Shown here: in pieces, positions 38,843-50,056 of the stretch
Layout: each line of letters opens with the position of its first letter
Position numbering within the stretch: the stretch's first letter is position 1
Translations under genes and position numbers: made by a program
Notes under the pieces: model-generated
What the model was told of the DNA's origin: nothing
The model's database searches: none
What the model saw: the letters and a program-made list of their open reading frames with translations, nothing else
Assembly: GCA_902604795.1 (NCBI GenBank)
Contig: CACKZV010000001.1
Span: forward strand, 101,748 to 165,747
Reading direction: 5' to 3'
From: an uncultured Pelagibacteraceae bacterium
Lineage (GTDB): Bacteria > Pseudomonadota > Alphaproteobacteria > Pelagibacterales > Pelagibacteraceae
DNA length: 64,000 nt

Positions 38843-39239
38843 TGCTTATTCTAATTTTTTTTGAAATCTTATCCAATATAGCATTTAGATACTTAGTCTG
38901 CGAAACATCAATAAAAAAATTTGATGCCTTCAAATACTCATTGATAATAATTTTAATCGAAGTATTTGGTTTGTATAAGAATTCAAAAATTGCACTTTTT
39001 ATTATAATTTGAAAAACTTTGTCCATATTATTAATTTTTAAATCTTGTTCCAAATGGTTATTAATTTCTTTATTTATTACTTCTTCTCTCTCTATAGTTC
39101 CATTAACAATATCTTTAATAAATTTTTTAAATCTATGTTTAGGAAAAATTATATTTTCCTCATTATTAAAAAGTTTTCCATAGAGTTTTTGTATTATTAT
39201 AACTCTAGGATTTCTTTGTGGTGAAAATTGAACTTTCAT
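38835..39239 (-). CDS. nusB: Transcription antitermination factor NusB
   Basis: MDKVFQIIIKSAIFEFLYKPNTSIKIIINEYLKASNFF; between ribH and thiL. Confidence 0.88.
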   Translation of the reverse strand: MKVQFSPQRNPRVIIIQKLYGKLFNNEENIIFPKHRFKKFIKDIVNGTIEREEVINKEINNHLEQDLKINNMDKVFQIIIKSAIFEFLYKPNTSIKIIINEYLKASNFFIDVSQTKYLNAILDKISKKIRISNE

Positions 39240-39242
39240 AAT

Positions 39243-39629
39243 TTATTGAGATAAAACAGATAAAACTGCTTCAGCAGCCTCCAAACCTTTTCTGCCACGT
39301 GCAATAGCCTGTTTTTTGTTTAAACATGTAATAACACCATTTCCTACTGGTTTATTAGATGTTATTGATAATCTCATCAATGCATCAGTAGTTGCTTTAG
39401 ATATAAAATCAAAATGAGGTGTTTCACCTTTAATCACACATCCTAGTGCAATGAACCCATTAAATTTATTTAAATTTTTTGATATAGTTACTGGTATCTC
39501 AAATACACCAGGTACTTTAATAACCTTAATGCTGTATTTATTTTTTATTTTATGTCTCGCACTTTTTAATAATGATTTGGCAATATTTTCATAGTAACTT
39601 GCAACAACAATTAGAATTTTTTTTTTCAC
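39243..39629 (-). CDS. ribH: 6,7-dimethyl-8-ribityllumazine synthase
   Basis: VPGVFEIPVTISK; FIALGCVIKGETPHFDFISKATTDALM; PVGNGVITCLNKKQA. Confidence 0.96.
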   Translation of the reverse strand: MKKKILIVVASYYENIAKSLLKSARHKIKNKYSIKVIKVPGVFEIPVTISKNLNKFNGFIALGCVIKGETPHFDFISKATTDALMRLSITSNKPVGNGVITCLNKKQAIARGRKGLEAAEAVLSVLSQ

Positions 39630-40741
39630 TTTATAATTTCTTGCTTTTTTATTTTAATTCCATAACCATCTAAACCTATCACTTTTTTTTTTGATCTAGT
39701 CACAAGTATCATATTTTTAATATTTAAGGATTTAATAATTTGAGCCCCTATACCATAGTTTCTAATCAATTTGTCATGACCTTTTTTGTAAAAAATTTTA
39801 CTTTTATACTGCTTTAGAGTTTGGGTAACAGATTTTAAATTAGGATCTCGAATAAATACTAGAACACAATTACTATATTTTTTGAAATAAGTGATTGTTT
39901 TATCAAATGAATTAGGCAATTTTTGATTAATAAGATAATTTTGAACTACATTAGATGATATTACTCGTAATCTAGGGACAACTCCTTTTTTTAAATTTCC
40001 CTTTATTAATGCGAAATTTTCAGAGCCATCAAGAACATTTTCAAATACTTTAATTTTAAATTTTTGTTTTTGTACAATTATTGAAGAAGTTTTCTTTAAT
40101 TTGATTAATTTTTCTCTTTTTAACCTATAAGCAATTAAATCCTCAATCTTACCTATTTTAAGTTTGTGTTTTTTGGCAAAATTGAACAATGTTTTGCCTG
40201 TTGCCATTTTTCCATCATCTGCCATAATTTCACAAATAACAGCTGAATTATTTTTTTTAGCTAGTTTTGATATATCCACAGAAGCTTCGGTGTGCCCTGC
40301 TCTAACAAGAACTCCTCCATCTCTAGCTATAACTGGAAAAATATGCCCTGGTGATACAATATCATTTTTTTTTGCATTTTTATTTGATGCAGCCTTAATT
40401 GTTCTAGCACGGTCATAAGCTGATATGCCTGTTGTAACACCTTTTTTAGCTTCAATAGAATATGTAAACGCTGTTTTACTTCTTGATTGATTAATTGGTG
40501 AGGCTAAAGTTAGTCCAATTTTTTTTGACTGTGCGTTGTCCATTGCTAAACAAATTAATCCTCTTGCATGTTTAGCCATAAAATTAATATGTTTAGGATT
40601 AACTGCTGATGTAGAAATTACTAAATCACCCTCATTTTCCATTTCTTCATGTTTACTTTCATCATCAACAAGAATATACATCCCATTTTTTTTTACAGTT
40701 TTAATAATACTTTCTATTGAACTAAAATTACTTTTTTTCAT
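39626..40741 (-). CDS. ribB: 3,4-dihydroxy-2-butanone 4-phosphate synthase fused to a divergent GTP cyclohydrolase II-like domain
   Basis: VDDESKHEEMENEGDLVISTSAVNPKHINFMAKHARGLICLAM; GHIFPVIARDGGVLVRAGHTEASVD; C-terminal half lacks the canonical Cys motif. Confidence 0.93.
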   Translation of the reverse strand: MKKSNFSSIESIIKTVKKNGMYILVDDESKHEEMENEGDLVISTSAVNPKHINFMAKHARGLICLAMDNAQSKKIGLTLASPINQSRSKTAFTYSIEAKKGVTTGISAYDRARTIKAASNKNAKKNDIVSPGHIFPVIARDGGVLVRAGHTEASVDISKLAKKNNSAVICEIMADDGKMATGKTLFNFAKKHKLKIGKIEDLIAYRLKREKLIKLKKTSSIIVQKQKFKIKVFENVLDGSENFALIKGNLKKGVVPRLRVISSNVVQNYLINQKLPNSFDKTITYFKKYSNCVLVFIRDPNLKSVTQTLKQYKSKIFYKKGHDKLIRNYGIGAQIIKSLNIKNMILVTRSKKKVIGLDGYGIKIKKQEIIK

Positions 40742-41321
40742 TTATAAATTTTTTTACATATTTGGACATAATATCAATCTCGACATTAACTAAATCATTT
40801 TTCTTTAATTTGATTAAATTAGTTAATTTTAATGTGTGAGGTATAACCCATATTTCAAAAGAATTATTTTTTATTTTAGATATTGTAAGTGAAACTCCAT
40901 TTATAAGTATGGAAGCTTTTTCCACTAGTTGTTTCTTAAGAGATTTTGTTATTTTAAACTCAAAGATATTTGATTTATCTACTTTTTTAATATTTTTTAT
41001 AGAACATACTGTATCGACATGACCTTGGCAGATATGTCCAGAAATATTATCACCAAATTTTAATGGTTTTTCTAAATTTATTTCATCTCCAATTTTAATA
41101 TTTCTAAATTTTGATTTAGCTAACGTTTCATTTGATAGATAAAATTCTAATGTCTTATTTTTATAAGAAATTAAAGTAAGACAAACTCCATCACATGAAA
41201 TAGAAATCCCAAGATTTTTTTTCGAAACTATCAATGAAGATTTTATAAATAAATTAACTCCCTTCGCTCTTTTTTTGATTCCGTTAATTGTGCCTTTATT
41301 AAATATAATTCCATTAAACAT
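40728..41321 (-). CDS. ribE: Riboflavin synthase alpha subunit
   Basis: MFNGIIFNKGTINGIKK; SCDGVCLTLIS; ISGHICQGHVDTV; LINGVSLTI. Confidence 0.95.
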   Translation of the reverse strand: MFNGIIFNKGTINGIKKRAKGVNLFIKSSLIVSKKNLGISISCDGVCLTLISYKNKTLEFYLSNETLAKSKFRNIKIGDEINLEKPLKFGDNISGHICQGHVDTVCSIKNIKKVDKSNIFEFKITKSLKKQLVEKASILINGVSLTISKIKNNSFEIWVIPHTLKLTNLIKLKKNDLVNVEIDIMSKYVKKFINEKK

Positions 41322-41322
41322 T

Positions 41323-42420
41323 TTAGTAATAGTGAATAAGTGTATCTTTGTCTAAATATGTATTTATTTTTTTTTTATTTTTATAGTTTTTATTAATCAT
41401 TTTTACTAATGAAGATATATTAATTTTATCTCTATTAGAGATTATTTTGTCGCTTTTAAAAAAGTAGAATTCATTTAACAAATTTTCATTAAGAAAATTA
41501 GTCATTAAATCTCTGCCTGTCTCAACTAATAACCTATGTAGTCCTAATATATAAAGTTTTTGACTAATTTTTCTAAGATTGAAATTCTGGCTGTTATTCA
41601 CATTTTGATAAATCAGCTTAACACCTTTATTTTTTAATAATCTAATTTTTGAAATATTATTTGAACAATGAAATATAATTAATTTACTTTTTCTTGAATT
41701 TTTAATTACATAAGAATTAATTTTTATTTTTAAATTTTTATCTATTACAACTACAGTAGGTGAAAATTTCTCTAATCCGTTTAATCTACAATTAAGTTTA
41801 GGGTTGTCTGTATTAATTGTTTTGTACGAAGTTAATATTGCATGATTTTGGAATCTTAAAATATGTGAAACTTTTCTTGAATGTTCATTTGTTATTGGAG
41901 AATTATTTCTTAAAATATTTAAATTTGATGAACTTGCAATTTTGCCAATTATATAAGGAGCTTTGTTAGATCTTATGTAATTATATTCATTATAAAGATT
42001 CTTAACTTTTTGTTTTTGAAGTCCTGAGATTGCAACTATTTTTTTAGAATTTAAAATTTTTTTAGTTTTACTAAAAGTTCGTAAATCTTTATCCTCAATT
42101 GAATAATAAACTCTCTTAACTTTATTTTTAATTATTGCTTGAGTGCAAGGAGGTGTTACTCCGTGATGAGAACAGGGTTCAAGGGTCGAGTAAAGCGATG
42201 TTCCTTTATTATGTCTATTTTTATTTAAGGCAATACTTTCAGCATGAGGTCTACCGCCGTGGTTTGTGGTTGCGAAAGATAAAATTTTATTATTTTTTAC
42301 AACTACACAGCCAACTGATGGATTTGTTCCAGTTAAATACTTATTATTCTTTGCTAAGTTTATAGCAAAGTTCATAATTTTTTTATCTGATGATTTATAA
42401 TTATCTTTTTTTAAAGACAT
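41323..42420 (-). CDS. ribD: Bifunctional riboflavin deaminase/reductase RibD (internal ATG at 42420 preferred over ORF start 42492)
   Basis: [44 protein letters not shown]; start chosen to reduce overlap with nrdR. Confidence 0.93.
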   Translation of the reverse strand: MSLKKDNYKSSDKKIMNFAINLAKNNKYLTGTNPSVGCVVVKNNKILSFATTNHGGRPHAESIALNKNRHNKGTSLYSTLEPCSHHGVTPPCTQAIIKNKVKRVYYSIEDKDLRTFSKTKKILNSKKIVAISGLQKQKVKNLYNEYNYIRSNKAPYIIGKIASSSNLNILRNNSPITNEHSRKVSHILRFQNHAILTSYKTINTDNPKLNCRLNGLEKFSPTVVVIDKNLKIKINSYVIKNSRKSKLIIFHCSNNISKIRLLKNKGVKLIYQNVNNSQNFNLRKISQKLYILGLHRLLVETGRDLMTNFLNENLLNEFYFFKSDKIISNRDKINISSLVKMINKNYKNKKKINTYLDKDTLIHYY

Positions 42421-42859
42421 CAATTCTATCCACAAATTGAACAAAGTCTTTTTCTTCTCTGAAGTTTCTATAGACAGATGCAAATCGGACATATGCTACA
42501 GGATCAAGCTCTTTTAAACCCTCCATAACCATTGTGCCAATCGTATTAGATGAAATTTCACTCTGACCTAATTCCTCTAATGATCTACTAATTTTAGAGA
42601 TAAATTTTTCTGCTGTCTCAGTATCAATAGGTCTTTTCTTTAAGGCGACATAAATTGATTTTGAGAGTTTTTCTCTATCAAAAGACGATTTCCTTCCGTT
42701 TTTTTTAACTACCGTAAGTTCTCTAAATTGAACTCTTTCAAATGTTGTAAATCTTTCACCACAGCTACAGAGCCGTCTTCTTCTAATTGCAGTTCCATCT
42801 TCTGTGGGTCTTGAATCAACTACTGAGGTGTCACCCTTTTTGCTGCATGGACAAATCAT
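42401..42859 (-). CDS. nrdR: Transcriptional repressor NrdR
   Basis: [44 protein letters not shown]. Confidence 0.97.
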   Translation of the reverse strand: MICPCSKKGDTSVVDSRPTEDGTAIRRRRLCSCGERFTTFERVQFRELTVVKKNGRKSSFDREKLSKSIYVALKKRPIDTETAEKFISKISRSLEELGQSEISSNTIGTMVMEGLKELDPVAYVRFASVYRNFREEKDFVQFVDRIDVFKKR

Positions 42860-42866
42860 AAATTAA

Positions 42867-44177
42867 TTAGCCTAAGTGTTTATAGATAGGAAAATTAGAA
42901 CAAAGACTTACAACTTCTTTTCTTACTTCATCTTCAGTTTTTGAGTTATCTTCAGGGTTTTCAGCTAAACCTTTTATAGTCTTTGTTATTAAATCACCTA
43001 CTATTTGAAATTCTTTTAATCCAAATCCTCTTGTTGTGGCAGCCTGTGATCCAAGTCTTATGCCAGAGGTTATCATCGGGCTTTCACTATCAAATGGAAT
43101 ACCATTTTTATTACATGTTATGTTAGCTCTAGAAAGGCTTTCTGCAGCAACATTACCTTTTACATTAAAAGGTCTTAAGTCAACTAACATCAGATGTGTA
43201 TCTGTACCACCTGAATAAATTTTAAAACCATTATTTTTTAAAGTTTCAGCTAAAATTTTTGCATTTGCTAAAACAGTTTTAATATAGTCTTTAAACTCAG
43301 GTTTTAATGCTTCTTTAAATCCAACTGCTTTAGCAGCTATTATATGCATTAGTGGTCCTCCTTGATATCCAGGGAAAACAGCTGTATTAAATTTTTTTGC
43401 TAAATCTTCGTGATTAGTTAAAATAATTCCACCTCTCGCACTTCTAAAAACTTTGTGAGTTGTGGATGTTACTACATGTGCATAATCACATGGATTGGGA
43501 TAACCTTTACCGGCAACCAAACCAGAAAAATGAGCCATATCAACCATTAGGTATGCTCCAACTTTATCAGCAATTTCTCTAAATCTTTTAAAATCAATTA
43601 CTCTTGAATAAGCACTGCCACCAGCAATTATAAGTTTTGGTTTATGTTCAAGCGCAAGTTTTTCAACATTATCATAATCAATAAGTTCAGATTCTTTATC
43701 AACCTCATAACCAATTGCATTAAACCATTTTCCTGACATAGAAATTTTTAAACCATGAGTAATATGACCTCCTGAGTTCAAACTCATTCCCATAAAAGTA
43801 TCACCAGGTTTTAACAAAGCCAAAAACACAGCACCATTTGCCTGTGCTCCTGAGTGAGGTTGAGCGTTAGCAAATTTACAATTAAATAATTCTTTAAGTC
43901 TATCTATAGCTAATTGCTCAGCCACATCCACATGTTCACAACCATTATAGTATCTTTTGCCTGGATAGCCTTCGGCATACTTATTTGTTAATACTGAACC
44001 TTGAGCTTCAAGGACTGCTTGAGATACAATATTTTCAGATGCAATTAATTCAATATGATTTTGTTGTCGAACCAACTCATCATTAATTGCTTTATATATT
44101 TCTGGATCACTATCTAATAAACTTTTTTCAAAAAAGTCTTTGTACTCACTATTTAAATATTTTGTTTCACTTGACAT
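42867..44177 (-). CDS. glyA: Serine hydroxymethyltransferase
   Basis: [59 protein letters not shown]. Confidence 0.98.
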   Translation of the reverse strand: MSSETKYLNSEYKDFFEKSLLDSDPEIYKAINDELVRQQNHIELIASENIVSQAVLEAQGSVLTNKYAEGYPGKRYYNGCEHVDVAEQLAIDRLKELFNCKFANAQPHSGAQANGAVFLALLKPGDTFMGMSLNSGGHITHGLKISMSGKWFNAIGYEVDKESELIDYDNVEKLALEHKPKLIIAGGSAYSRVIDFKRFREIADKVGAYLMVDMAHFSGLVAGKGYPNPCDYAHVVTSTTHKVFRSARGGIILTNHEDLAKKFNTAVFPGYQGGPLMHIIAAKAVGFKEALKPEFKDYIKTVLANAKILAETLKNNGFKIYSGGTDTHLMLVDLRPFNVKGNVAAESLSRANITCNKNGIPFDSESPMITSGIRLGSQAATTRGFGLKEFQIVGDLITKTIKGLAENPEDNSKTEDEVRKEVVSLCSNFPIYKHLG

Positions 44178-44181
44178 AATT

Positions 44182-44601
44182 TTATATTTTCTTAATTCTT
44201 TTTAAATGTCTTCCACCCTCAAACTTAGTATTTAAGAATGCATTTATACATTTAAAGGCTAAATTTTTACTAATTAACCTTTCTCCTAATGTAATAACAT
44301 TTGCATCATTATGCAATCTAGATAATTTAACGTTTTTTACCGAATAACATAATGCCGCTCTTATATTTTTGTGCTTATTAGCAGTCATAGCCATGCCCAT
44401 ACCTGAACCACATACTAAAATGCCGACATTCTCTTTTTTTATCTTTTTTGATAATTTGTGGGCATAATCTGGATAGTTTACTGATTTTTTCGAATGCATC
44501 GGACCTAAATCTAAAACCTCAAATTTTGAGGAAAATTTTTTCTTAATACTTTCTTTTAGATTAAATCCAGCGTGATCAGATGCGATATAGATTTTTTTCA
44601 A
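44182..44601 (-). CDS. rpiB: Ribose-5-phosphate isomerase B
   Basis: [44 protein letters not shown]. Confidence 0.96.
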   Translation of the reverse strand: MKKIYIASDHAGFNLKESIKKKFSSKFEVLDLGPMHSKKSVNYPDYAHKLSKKIKKENVGILVCGSGMGMAMTANKHKNIRAALCYSVKNVKLSRLHNDANVITLGERLISKNLAFKCINAFLNTKFEGGRHLKRIKKI

Positions 44602-44602
44602 A

Positions 44603-45244
44603 TTAATTAAATTTATAATCTAAAACACATGCAACTAGGTGTATTCTATTTTCCTCGCCACCATTAAATGCATTATGATATTTTGTATTGTTAGTAACCC
44701 AAACTGATCCATCAGCAGGCATATGCTTTGCTACATTGTCAATAACCATCAAGCATCCTGGATTTGTTATAATTGGTATATGCAATCTAGGCTCTGGATC
44801 TCTATGCCAGCTTAATGTTGATCTAGGTTCCTTTAATAAAATTCTTACTCTGCCTAATTTATATTTTGATGAAAGAACATCATAAACTTCTTTAAAATAA
44901 GTATTTTCGTAATCTCTTATGAATTCACTATATTTAGACTCATCTATATCCACATCCCTTGAAACTTCTTTCCCAGATTTATCTGGTTTTGTCCAATAAA
45001 CACCTCGAGCTTTACTACCTTTTATTGAGTCTGGGTCTCCTGGTATTTGTGTTAATGAAATTGCACCAAAATTTGTTACTCCACCTCCATCATCGAATTT
45101 TTTGATTTTAGTAATTTGATTATAAGCATCTTGAAGCTTATTAATATCAAATTGTATAGTCTGTTTTTGAAAATCACTAAAGTTTAAAACTCTATCAGCT
45201 TGGCTATGTAAATTTAGATTTACGATTTTATCTTTATTGATCAT
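44603..45244 (-). CDS. Aspartyl/asparaginyl beta-hydroxylase-like 2OG-Fe(II) oxygenase
   Basis: RILLKEPRSTLSWHRDPEPRLHIPIITNPGCLMVID...WVTNNTKYHNAFNGGEENRIHLVACV. Confidence 0.8.
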   Translation of the reverse strand: MINKDKIVNLNLHSQADRVLNFSDFQKQTIQFDINKLQDAYNQITKIKKFDDGGGVTNFGAISLTQIPGDPDSIKGSKARGVYWTKPDKSGKEVSRDVDIDESKYSEFIRDYENTYFKEVYDVLSSKYKLGRVRILLKEPRSTLSWHRDPEPRLHIPIITNPGCLMVIDNVAKHMPADGSVWVTNNTKYHNAFNGGEENRIHLVACVLDYKFN

Positions 45245-45315
45245 TCTGGTGATTGTTTTCTACTCATTTATATATATATTTGTATAATAGATTTTGTCGC
45301 ATAATAAAATACAAT

Positions 45316-46296
45316 ATGATTACAGGTAAATACCCAAATTTAAGGCTCAGAAGATCAAGAAAATATGCTTGGTCTAGAAAATTAGTTCAAGAAAGTTCAC
45401 TATCTTATAGTGATTTAGTCCTACCAATTTTCTTGATTGAAGGAAAAAATAAAAAAGAATCAATAAAATCTATGCCAAATGTATTTAGGTATAGTGTAGA
45501 CAAACTAAATACAGTTGTAGGTAAAGCAATAAAAAAAGGAATACCTATGGTTGCCTTATTTCCATATACAAAACCAACAAAAAAAGATGAAAAAGGTTCT
45601 GAGGCTTTAAATCCAGACAATTTAGTTTGCAGAGGAATAAAGTTCATTAAAAAGAAATTTAAGAATAGAATTGGTATCATGTGTGATGTAGCCCTAGATC
45701 CATACACTTCTCATGGCCATGATGGATTATTAAAGAAAAGTAATATTCTAAATGATAAAACTGTAGAAATACTTACGAAACAAGCAGTACTACAAGCAAA
45801 AATTGGATGTGATGTTATCGCGCCTTCAGATATGATGGATGGAAGAATTGGTAAAATTCGATCAGCTTTAGATAAAAATAATTTAAATGACGTACAAATA
45901 TTATCGTATGCAGTTAAATTTTCATCTAGCTTTTATGGACCATTTAGGGACGCTGTTGGGTCAAAAAAGTTATTAAAAGGTGATAAAAAAACATATCAAA
46001 TGGATTTTAGAAATTCAGATGAGTCTTTGAGAGAAGTTTCATTAGATATAAAAGAAGGTGCTGATATGGTTATGGTTAAACCTGGTATGCCTTATCTTGA
46101 TATAATAAAAAAAGTAAAAGATAATTTCAAAATACCAGTATTTGCATATCAAGTTTCTGGTGAATACAGCTTAATAATGAATGGAATTAATAAAAAATTA
46201 ATAGACAAAGCCTCAATAAAAGAATCTCTTATATCGTTTAAAAGGGCTGGAGCAAATAGTATAGTAACTTATTTTGCTGATCAGATTGATCTTTAA
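45316..46296 (+). CDS. hemB: Delta-aminolevulinic acid dehydratase (internal ATG at 45316 preferred over 45253)
   Basis: YPNLRLRRSRKYAWSRKLVQE; DVALDPYTSHGHDG; DMMDGRIGKIRSALD; MVKPGMPYLDII. Confidence 0.96.
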   Translation: MITGKYPNLRLRRSRKYAWSRKLVQESSLSYSDLVLPIFLIEGKNKKESIKSMPNVFRYSVDKLNTVVGKAIKKGIPMVALFPYTKPTKKDEKGSEALNPDNLVCRGIKFIKKKFKNRIGIMCDVALDPYTSHGHDGLLKKSNILNDKTVEILTKQAVLQAKIGCDVIAPSDMMDGRIGKIRSALDKNNLNDVQILSYAVKFSSSFYGPFRDAVGSKKLLKGDKKTYQMDFRNSDESLREVSLDIKEGADMVMVKPGMPYLDIIKKVKDNFKIPVFAYQVSGEYSLIMNGINKKLIDKASIKESLISFKRAGANSIVTYFADQIDL

Positions 46297-46971
46297 TTAT
46301 TTCAACAAATTAACAAAATTATTTCTTGAAGAAGGATAACTTTTGTTATTAGGTTTTATTATTGTTTTGTCCAAAAAATCTCCAACTATGGAAAATCCAA
46401 TATAAATATCTTTTAAATTCTCAGGACTGATATTTTTATCTATTAAAAAATTAGGTATAATTTTTTGACTAGAGTTTACAATATATTTAGTTTGACCATT
46501 AATTTTTTTATCAACCACGTAATCTTTAAAGTTAATATCATATCCAATTGACTTTAGTATTTTTAGCTCTAAATATAAAAATTCAATAAGCCAATTATCA
46601 AGTTCAATTATTCTGAATAATTTTTCTAAAAGATTATATATTTCAATATTATTCTCATTTTCAGCAGTAAGAATTTTAATCAAATTCATACAATATATAA
46701 TACAAAATAATTTTTTTTTATTTTCTAAATAAATAGGTGTTTTAATTTCATCTATTTCAACTTTTAGATAACTAGGTCTGCCATCTTCTCTAATTTTCGA
46801 GTTTATGTGAAATTTATTACCTATTAATAAATAGCTCTTAATCTTTTTTGAAGTTGAGCCAAAAATTACACCAACTATTCTTCCATTATTTTCAGTGTAG
46901 AATTCGGCTATTGAAGAATTTTCATTATATTTATTCAAAGACAACAAATATCCTTTATCTTGCCAATTCAT
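46297..46971 (-). CDS. recO: DNA repair protein RecO
   Basis: NWQDKGYLLSLNKYNENSSIAEFYTENNGRIVGVIFGS; downstream of rnc. Confidence 0.88.
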   Translation of the reverse strand: MNWQDKGYLLSLNKYNENSSIAEFYTENNGRIVGVIFGSTSKKIKSYLLIGNKFHINSKIREDGRPSYLKVEIDEIKTPIYLENKKKLFCIIYCMNLIKILTAENENNIEIYNLLEKLFRIIELDNWLIEFLYLELKILKSIGYDINFKDYVVDKKINGQTKYIVNSSQKIIPNFLIDKNISPENLKDIYIGFSIVGDFLDKTIIKPNNKSYPSSRNNFVNLLK

Positions 46972-47633
46972 TTTTGCCTAATTTTTTTAAGAAGTTCTGA
47001 GGCTGCAGATTGTTCTGCATTTTTCTTTGAAGATCCTATTGCATAAATATAAGAGCTATTTTTAAGTTTTACTCCGACTTTAAAATTTGGTTTATGTCTA
47101 GGCCCCGTGTTAGAAACTAATTTATAGATAGGCAATACTTTAAAATTTTTTAAAGAGTATTCCTGCAATTTTGTTTTGGAGTCTACAAAAGTAGTTTCTG
47201 CATCGTTTATTAAATTTTTCCATTGTCTAAGAATAAAACTTTTAGAAACTTCAAATCCTTTATCTAAATAAATTGCTCCAATTATTGACTCACAGCAATC
47301 AGATATAATTTTATTTTCAACGATGTTTTTGCTTGATTTAGAATTACCTGTAATTACATATTCTTTAAGGTTTAATAAATTACCCACGTCTAGACATTTA
47401 TTTTTATTGACTAAAGAGGCTAATTTTTTATCTAAAGACCCTACTTTTTCATTTGGATAAAGTTCATACAATTTTTTTGAAACAACAAGTCCAAGTACTC
47501 TATCACCCAAAAATTCAAGGTTTTCATAATTATTATTTGGATCAAAACTTTTATGCGTAATGGCTTGTAAAAGGATTTTTTCATTTTTAAAATCTATTTT
47601 AATTTTTTTTTGTAGTCTTCTAAGAGCATTCAT
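46968..47633 (-). CDS. rnc: Ribonuclease III
   Basis: AITHKSFDPNNNYENLEFLGDRVLGLVVSKKL; dsRBD at the C terminus. Confidence 0.96.
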   Translation of the reverse strand: MNALRRLQKKIKIDFKNEKILLQAITHKSFDPNNNYENLEFLGDRVLGLVVSKKLYELYPNEKVGSLDKKLASLVNKNKCLDVGNLLNLKEYVITGNSKSSKNIVENKIISDCCESIIGAIYLDKGFEVSKSFILRQWKNLINDAETTFVDSKTKLQEYSLKNFKVLPIYKLVSNTGPRHKPNFKVGVKLKNSSYIYAIGSSKKNAEQSAASELLKKIRQK

Positions 47634-47635
47634 AA

Positions 47636-48364
47636 TTAATAAATAAATTTAAAAAATCTATTTAACCTTAATATATCATTCCAATCCCAAAATTTTACAA
47701 TACTTCCTACAAATGGGTCCGATGAAAAAAATAGGATTTGAGCTTTACCTACAAGATTATTTTTATGGACATATCCAACTTCAGATAAAAATCTACTATC
47801 TTTTGAGCAATCCCTATTATCCCCTAAGAAAAATAAATGGTCTTTTGGAACTAAATATTTATCTGAATTAGCAAAAGTAATATCTGTTCTATATGATGCC
47901 AAATAAATTTTACCATTTGGAAGTTTTTCTTCAAAAGTGTTTACTTTTATTTTTGATTTGCCACAATAATTAGTGATATTTTTTGATTTGATTGTTTTTA
48001 ATATTTGATTGCCATTAAGATAAAGATCACCATTAATAAACTGAATTGTATCACCTGGTAGACCAATAACGCGCTTTATATAATCAGTTCTATTATCAGC
48101 AGGGGTTTTGAATACAGCAACATCACCTCTTTCAGGATTGTCAGCAAAAATACGATTTTCAAAAATAGGTGGACTAAAAGGGAGGGAATGCTTGCTATAA
48201 CCATAAGAGAATTTAGTTACAAAGAGTCTATCCCCAACTAGTAAATTTGGTTCCATTGACGATGATGGAATATAAAAAGGTTGCAACAAAATAGATCTGA
48301 TTAAAACTGCAATGATTAGTGCATAAACTATAGTTTTGAGATTTTCAATTATTATTTTTTTCAT
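47636..48364 (-). CDS. lepB: Signal peptidase I
   Basis: YIPSSSMEPNLLVGDRLFVTKFSYG; DYIKRVIGLPGD; FFLGDNRDCSKDSR. Confidence 0.97.
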   Translation of the reverse strand: MKKIIIENLKTIVYALIIAVLIRSILLQPFYIPSSSMEPNLLVGDRLFVTKFSYGYSKHSLPFSPPIFENRIFADNPERGDVAVFKTPADNRTDYIKRVIGLPGDTIQFINGDLYLNGNQILKTIKSKNITNYCGKSKIKVNTFEEKLPNGKIYLASYRTDITFANSDKYLVPKDHLFFLGDNRDCSKDSRFLSEVGYVHKNNLVGKAQILFFSSDPFVGSIVKFWDWNDILRLNRFFKFIY

Positions 48365-48750
48365 ATTTTTTTATCTATTACAACAAAAGCTATTGAATAA
48401 TCTTTTTCATCAGAAAGCGATAAAAAGACTTTATATTTTTGTATTTTAAATTTTTTTTTAAGAAAATTATTTAATTTTTTTGATAATGAAATATAAGGCT
48501 TTCCATTCTTGCTATTTTTAATTTCTATATCTATAAAATTTATATTTGATCTAAAGCCGGTCCCAATTGCTTTAACAAATGCCTCTTTTGCAGCAAATCT
48601 TTTTGCAAAAAAATTAATTTTATTTTTAAATTTTTTTCCCTGCTGAATTTCTTTTTTAGTAAAAATTCTATTTAAAAAACCTTTAATTTTTAAGGAATTA
48701 TTAATTCTACTGTTTTTAATAATATCAACACCATTCCCTATTATTTGCAT
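48361..48750 (-). CDS. acpS: Holo-ACP synthase
   Basis: IIGNGVDIIKNSRI; FAKRFAAKEAFVKAIGTGF. Confidence 0.94.
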   Translation of the reverse strand: MQIIGNGVDIIKNSRINNSLKIKGFLNRIFTKKEIQQGKKFKNKINFFAKRFAAKEAFVKAIGTGFRSNINFIDIEIKNSKNGKPYISLSKKLNNFLKKKFKIQKYKVFLSLSDEKDYSIAFVVIDKKI

Positions 48751-49469
48751 TATCTTAAAATATTAATAAATTGTTTGATTACTTTTGAAATACTGTGCGA
48801 AACAGATTCTCCTATTATAAAATGACCTATATTGAATTCCTCAATTTGTTTAATCTTATTTAGTATTCTAGTAGTCTTATAGTCCATACCATGACCAGCA
48901 TGAACTTCTAAACCTATTTTATTTGCATAAAAGGCACATTTTTTAATTTTATTAAGCTCTTTAGTATAATTTTTTTTTTGTTTTATTTGGTTAGAAATTT
49001 TACCTGTGTGTATTTCTATACATTTGCTTCCTAAGATTTTTGATAATTTAATATCTTGAAGCGATGGATTTATAAATAAGCTAGTTCTAATGTTATGCGT
49101 ATTAAAGATTTGTAATATTTTTTTGATTTTATTTTTATTTTTTTTTAAATTTAATCCACCTTCAGTAGTAACTTCGTTTCTTTTTTCAGGAACAAGACAA
49201 ATAAAAGAGGGTTTATTTTTTAAAGCTATATTAACCATTTTTAAATCTGAAGCTATTTCCAGATTAATAGGGATTGATTTATCTGATGCAAGAATTTTTA
49301 AATCCATATCATTAATGTGTCGCCTATCCTCTCTTAAATGAACTGTAATAGAGTCTGCACCAGCTTTTAAAACATCTAAAGCTACAGTATAGGGATCAGG
49401 ATGTTTTTCACCTCTAGCATTTCTCAACGTTGCAACATGGTCTATGTTAACCCCTAGTCTCTTTTTCAT
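48750..49469 (-). CDS. pdxJ: Pyridoxine 5'-phosphate synthase
   Basis: LGVNIDHVATLRNARGEKHPDPYTVA; ITVHLREDRRHI. Confidence 0.97.
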   Translation of the reverse strand: MKKRLGVNIDHVATLRNARGEKHPDPYTVALDVLKAGADSITVHLREDRRHINDMDLKILASDKSIPINLEIASDLKMVNIALKNKPSFICLVPEKRNEVTTEGGLNLKKNKNKIKKILQIFNTHNIRTSLFINPSLQDIKLSKILGSKCIEIHTGKISNQIKQKKNYTKELNKIKKCAFYANKIGLEVHAGHGMDYKTTRILNKIKQIEEFNIGHFIIGESVSHSISKVIKQFINILR

Positions 49470-50056
49470 TTTAAAAATCTACTTCCAGGTTTGGTAATTG
49501 GAATTTTTTTTAGACTTTCTGGAATATTTTTTTTTTTAAAAGTTGGAATTTTTAATTTTACTTGTGAAATTATATTTTTACTTTTTATTTTTAAAGTTTG
49601 CTTATTAGATCTGTCAATTAAACATGCAAATCCTAATAAAATTGCGCCAGATTTTTTTATTAATTTAGCACACTCTAAACTTGATTTTCCTGTAGTTATA
49701 ACATCTTCAATAATTAAAACTCTTGATTTTTTTTTAATATAAAAACCTCTTCTTAACTTAAAATTTCCCTCAACACGTTCACAAAAAATTGTTTCTTTTT
49801 TTAAAATTCGACCGATTTCATAACCAATTACAATTCCACCCATCGCTGGTGAAAGAATTAAATCAATATTTTTAAATGTTTTCTTTATTTTACTTGCTAA
49901 AGATTTTGTAAATTTTTCAGATTTGTTTGGAAAGCTTAATAATTTTGCACATTGCACATAAGAAGGTGAATGTAGTCCAGATGACAATACAAAATGTCCA
50001 TCTAACAAAGCATTAGTTTTTCTTAAAACTGCTAAAGAGTTTTTTAAAGAAAGCAT
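49466..50056 (-). CDS. pyrE: Orotate phosphoribosyltransferase
   Basis: GHFVLSSGLHSPSYVQCAKLL; PAMGGIVIGYEIGR; VLIIEDVITTGKSSLE. Confidence 0.96.
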   Translation of the reverse strand: MLSLKNSLAVLRKTNALLDGHFVLSSGLHSPSYVQCAKLLSFPNKSEKFTKSLASKIKKTFKNIDLILSPAMGGIVIGYEIGRILKKETIFCERVEGNFKLRRGFYIKKKSRVLIIEDVITTGKSSLECAKLIKKSGAILLGFACLIDRSNKQTLKIKSKNIISQVKLKIPTFKKKNIPESLKKIPITKPGSRFLK

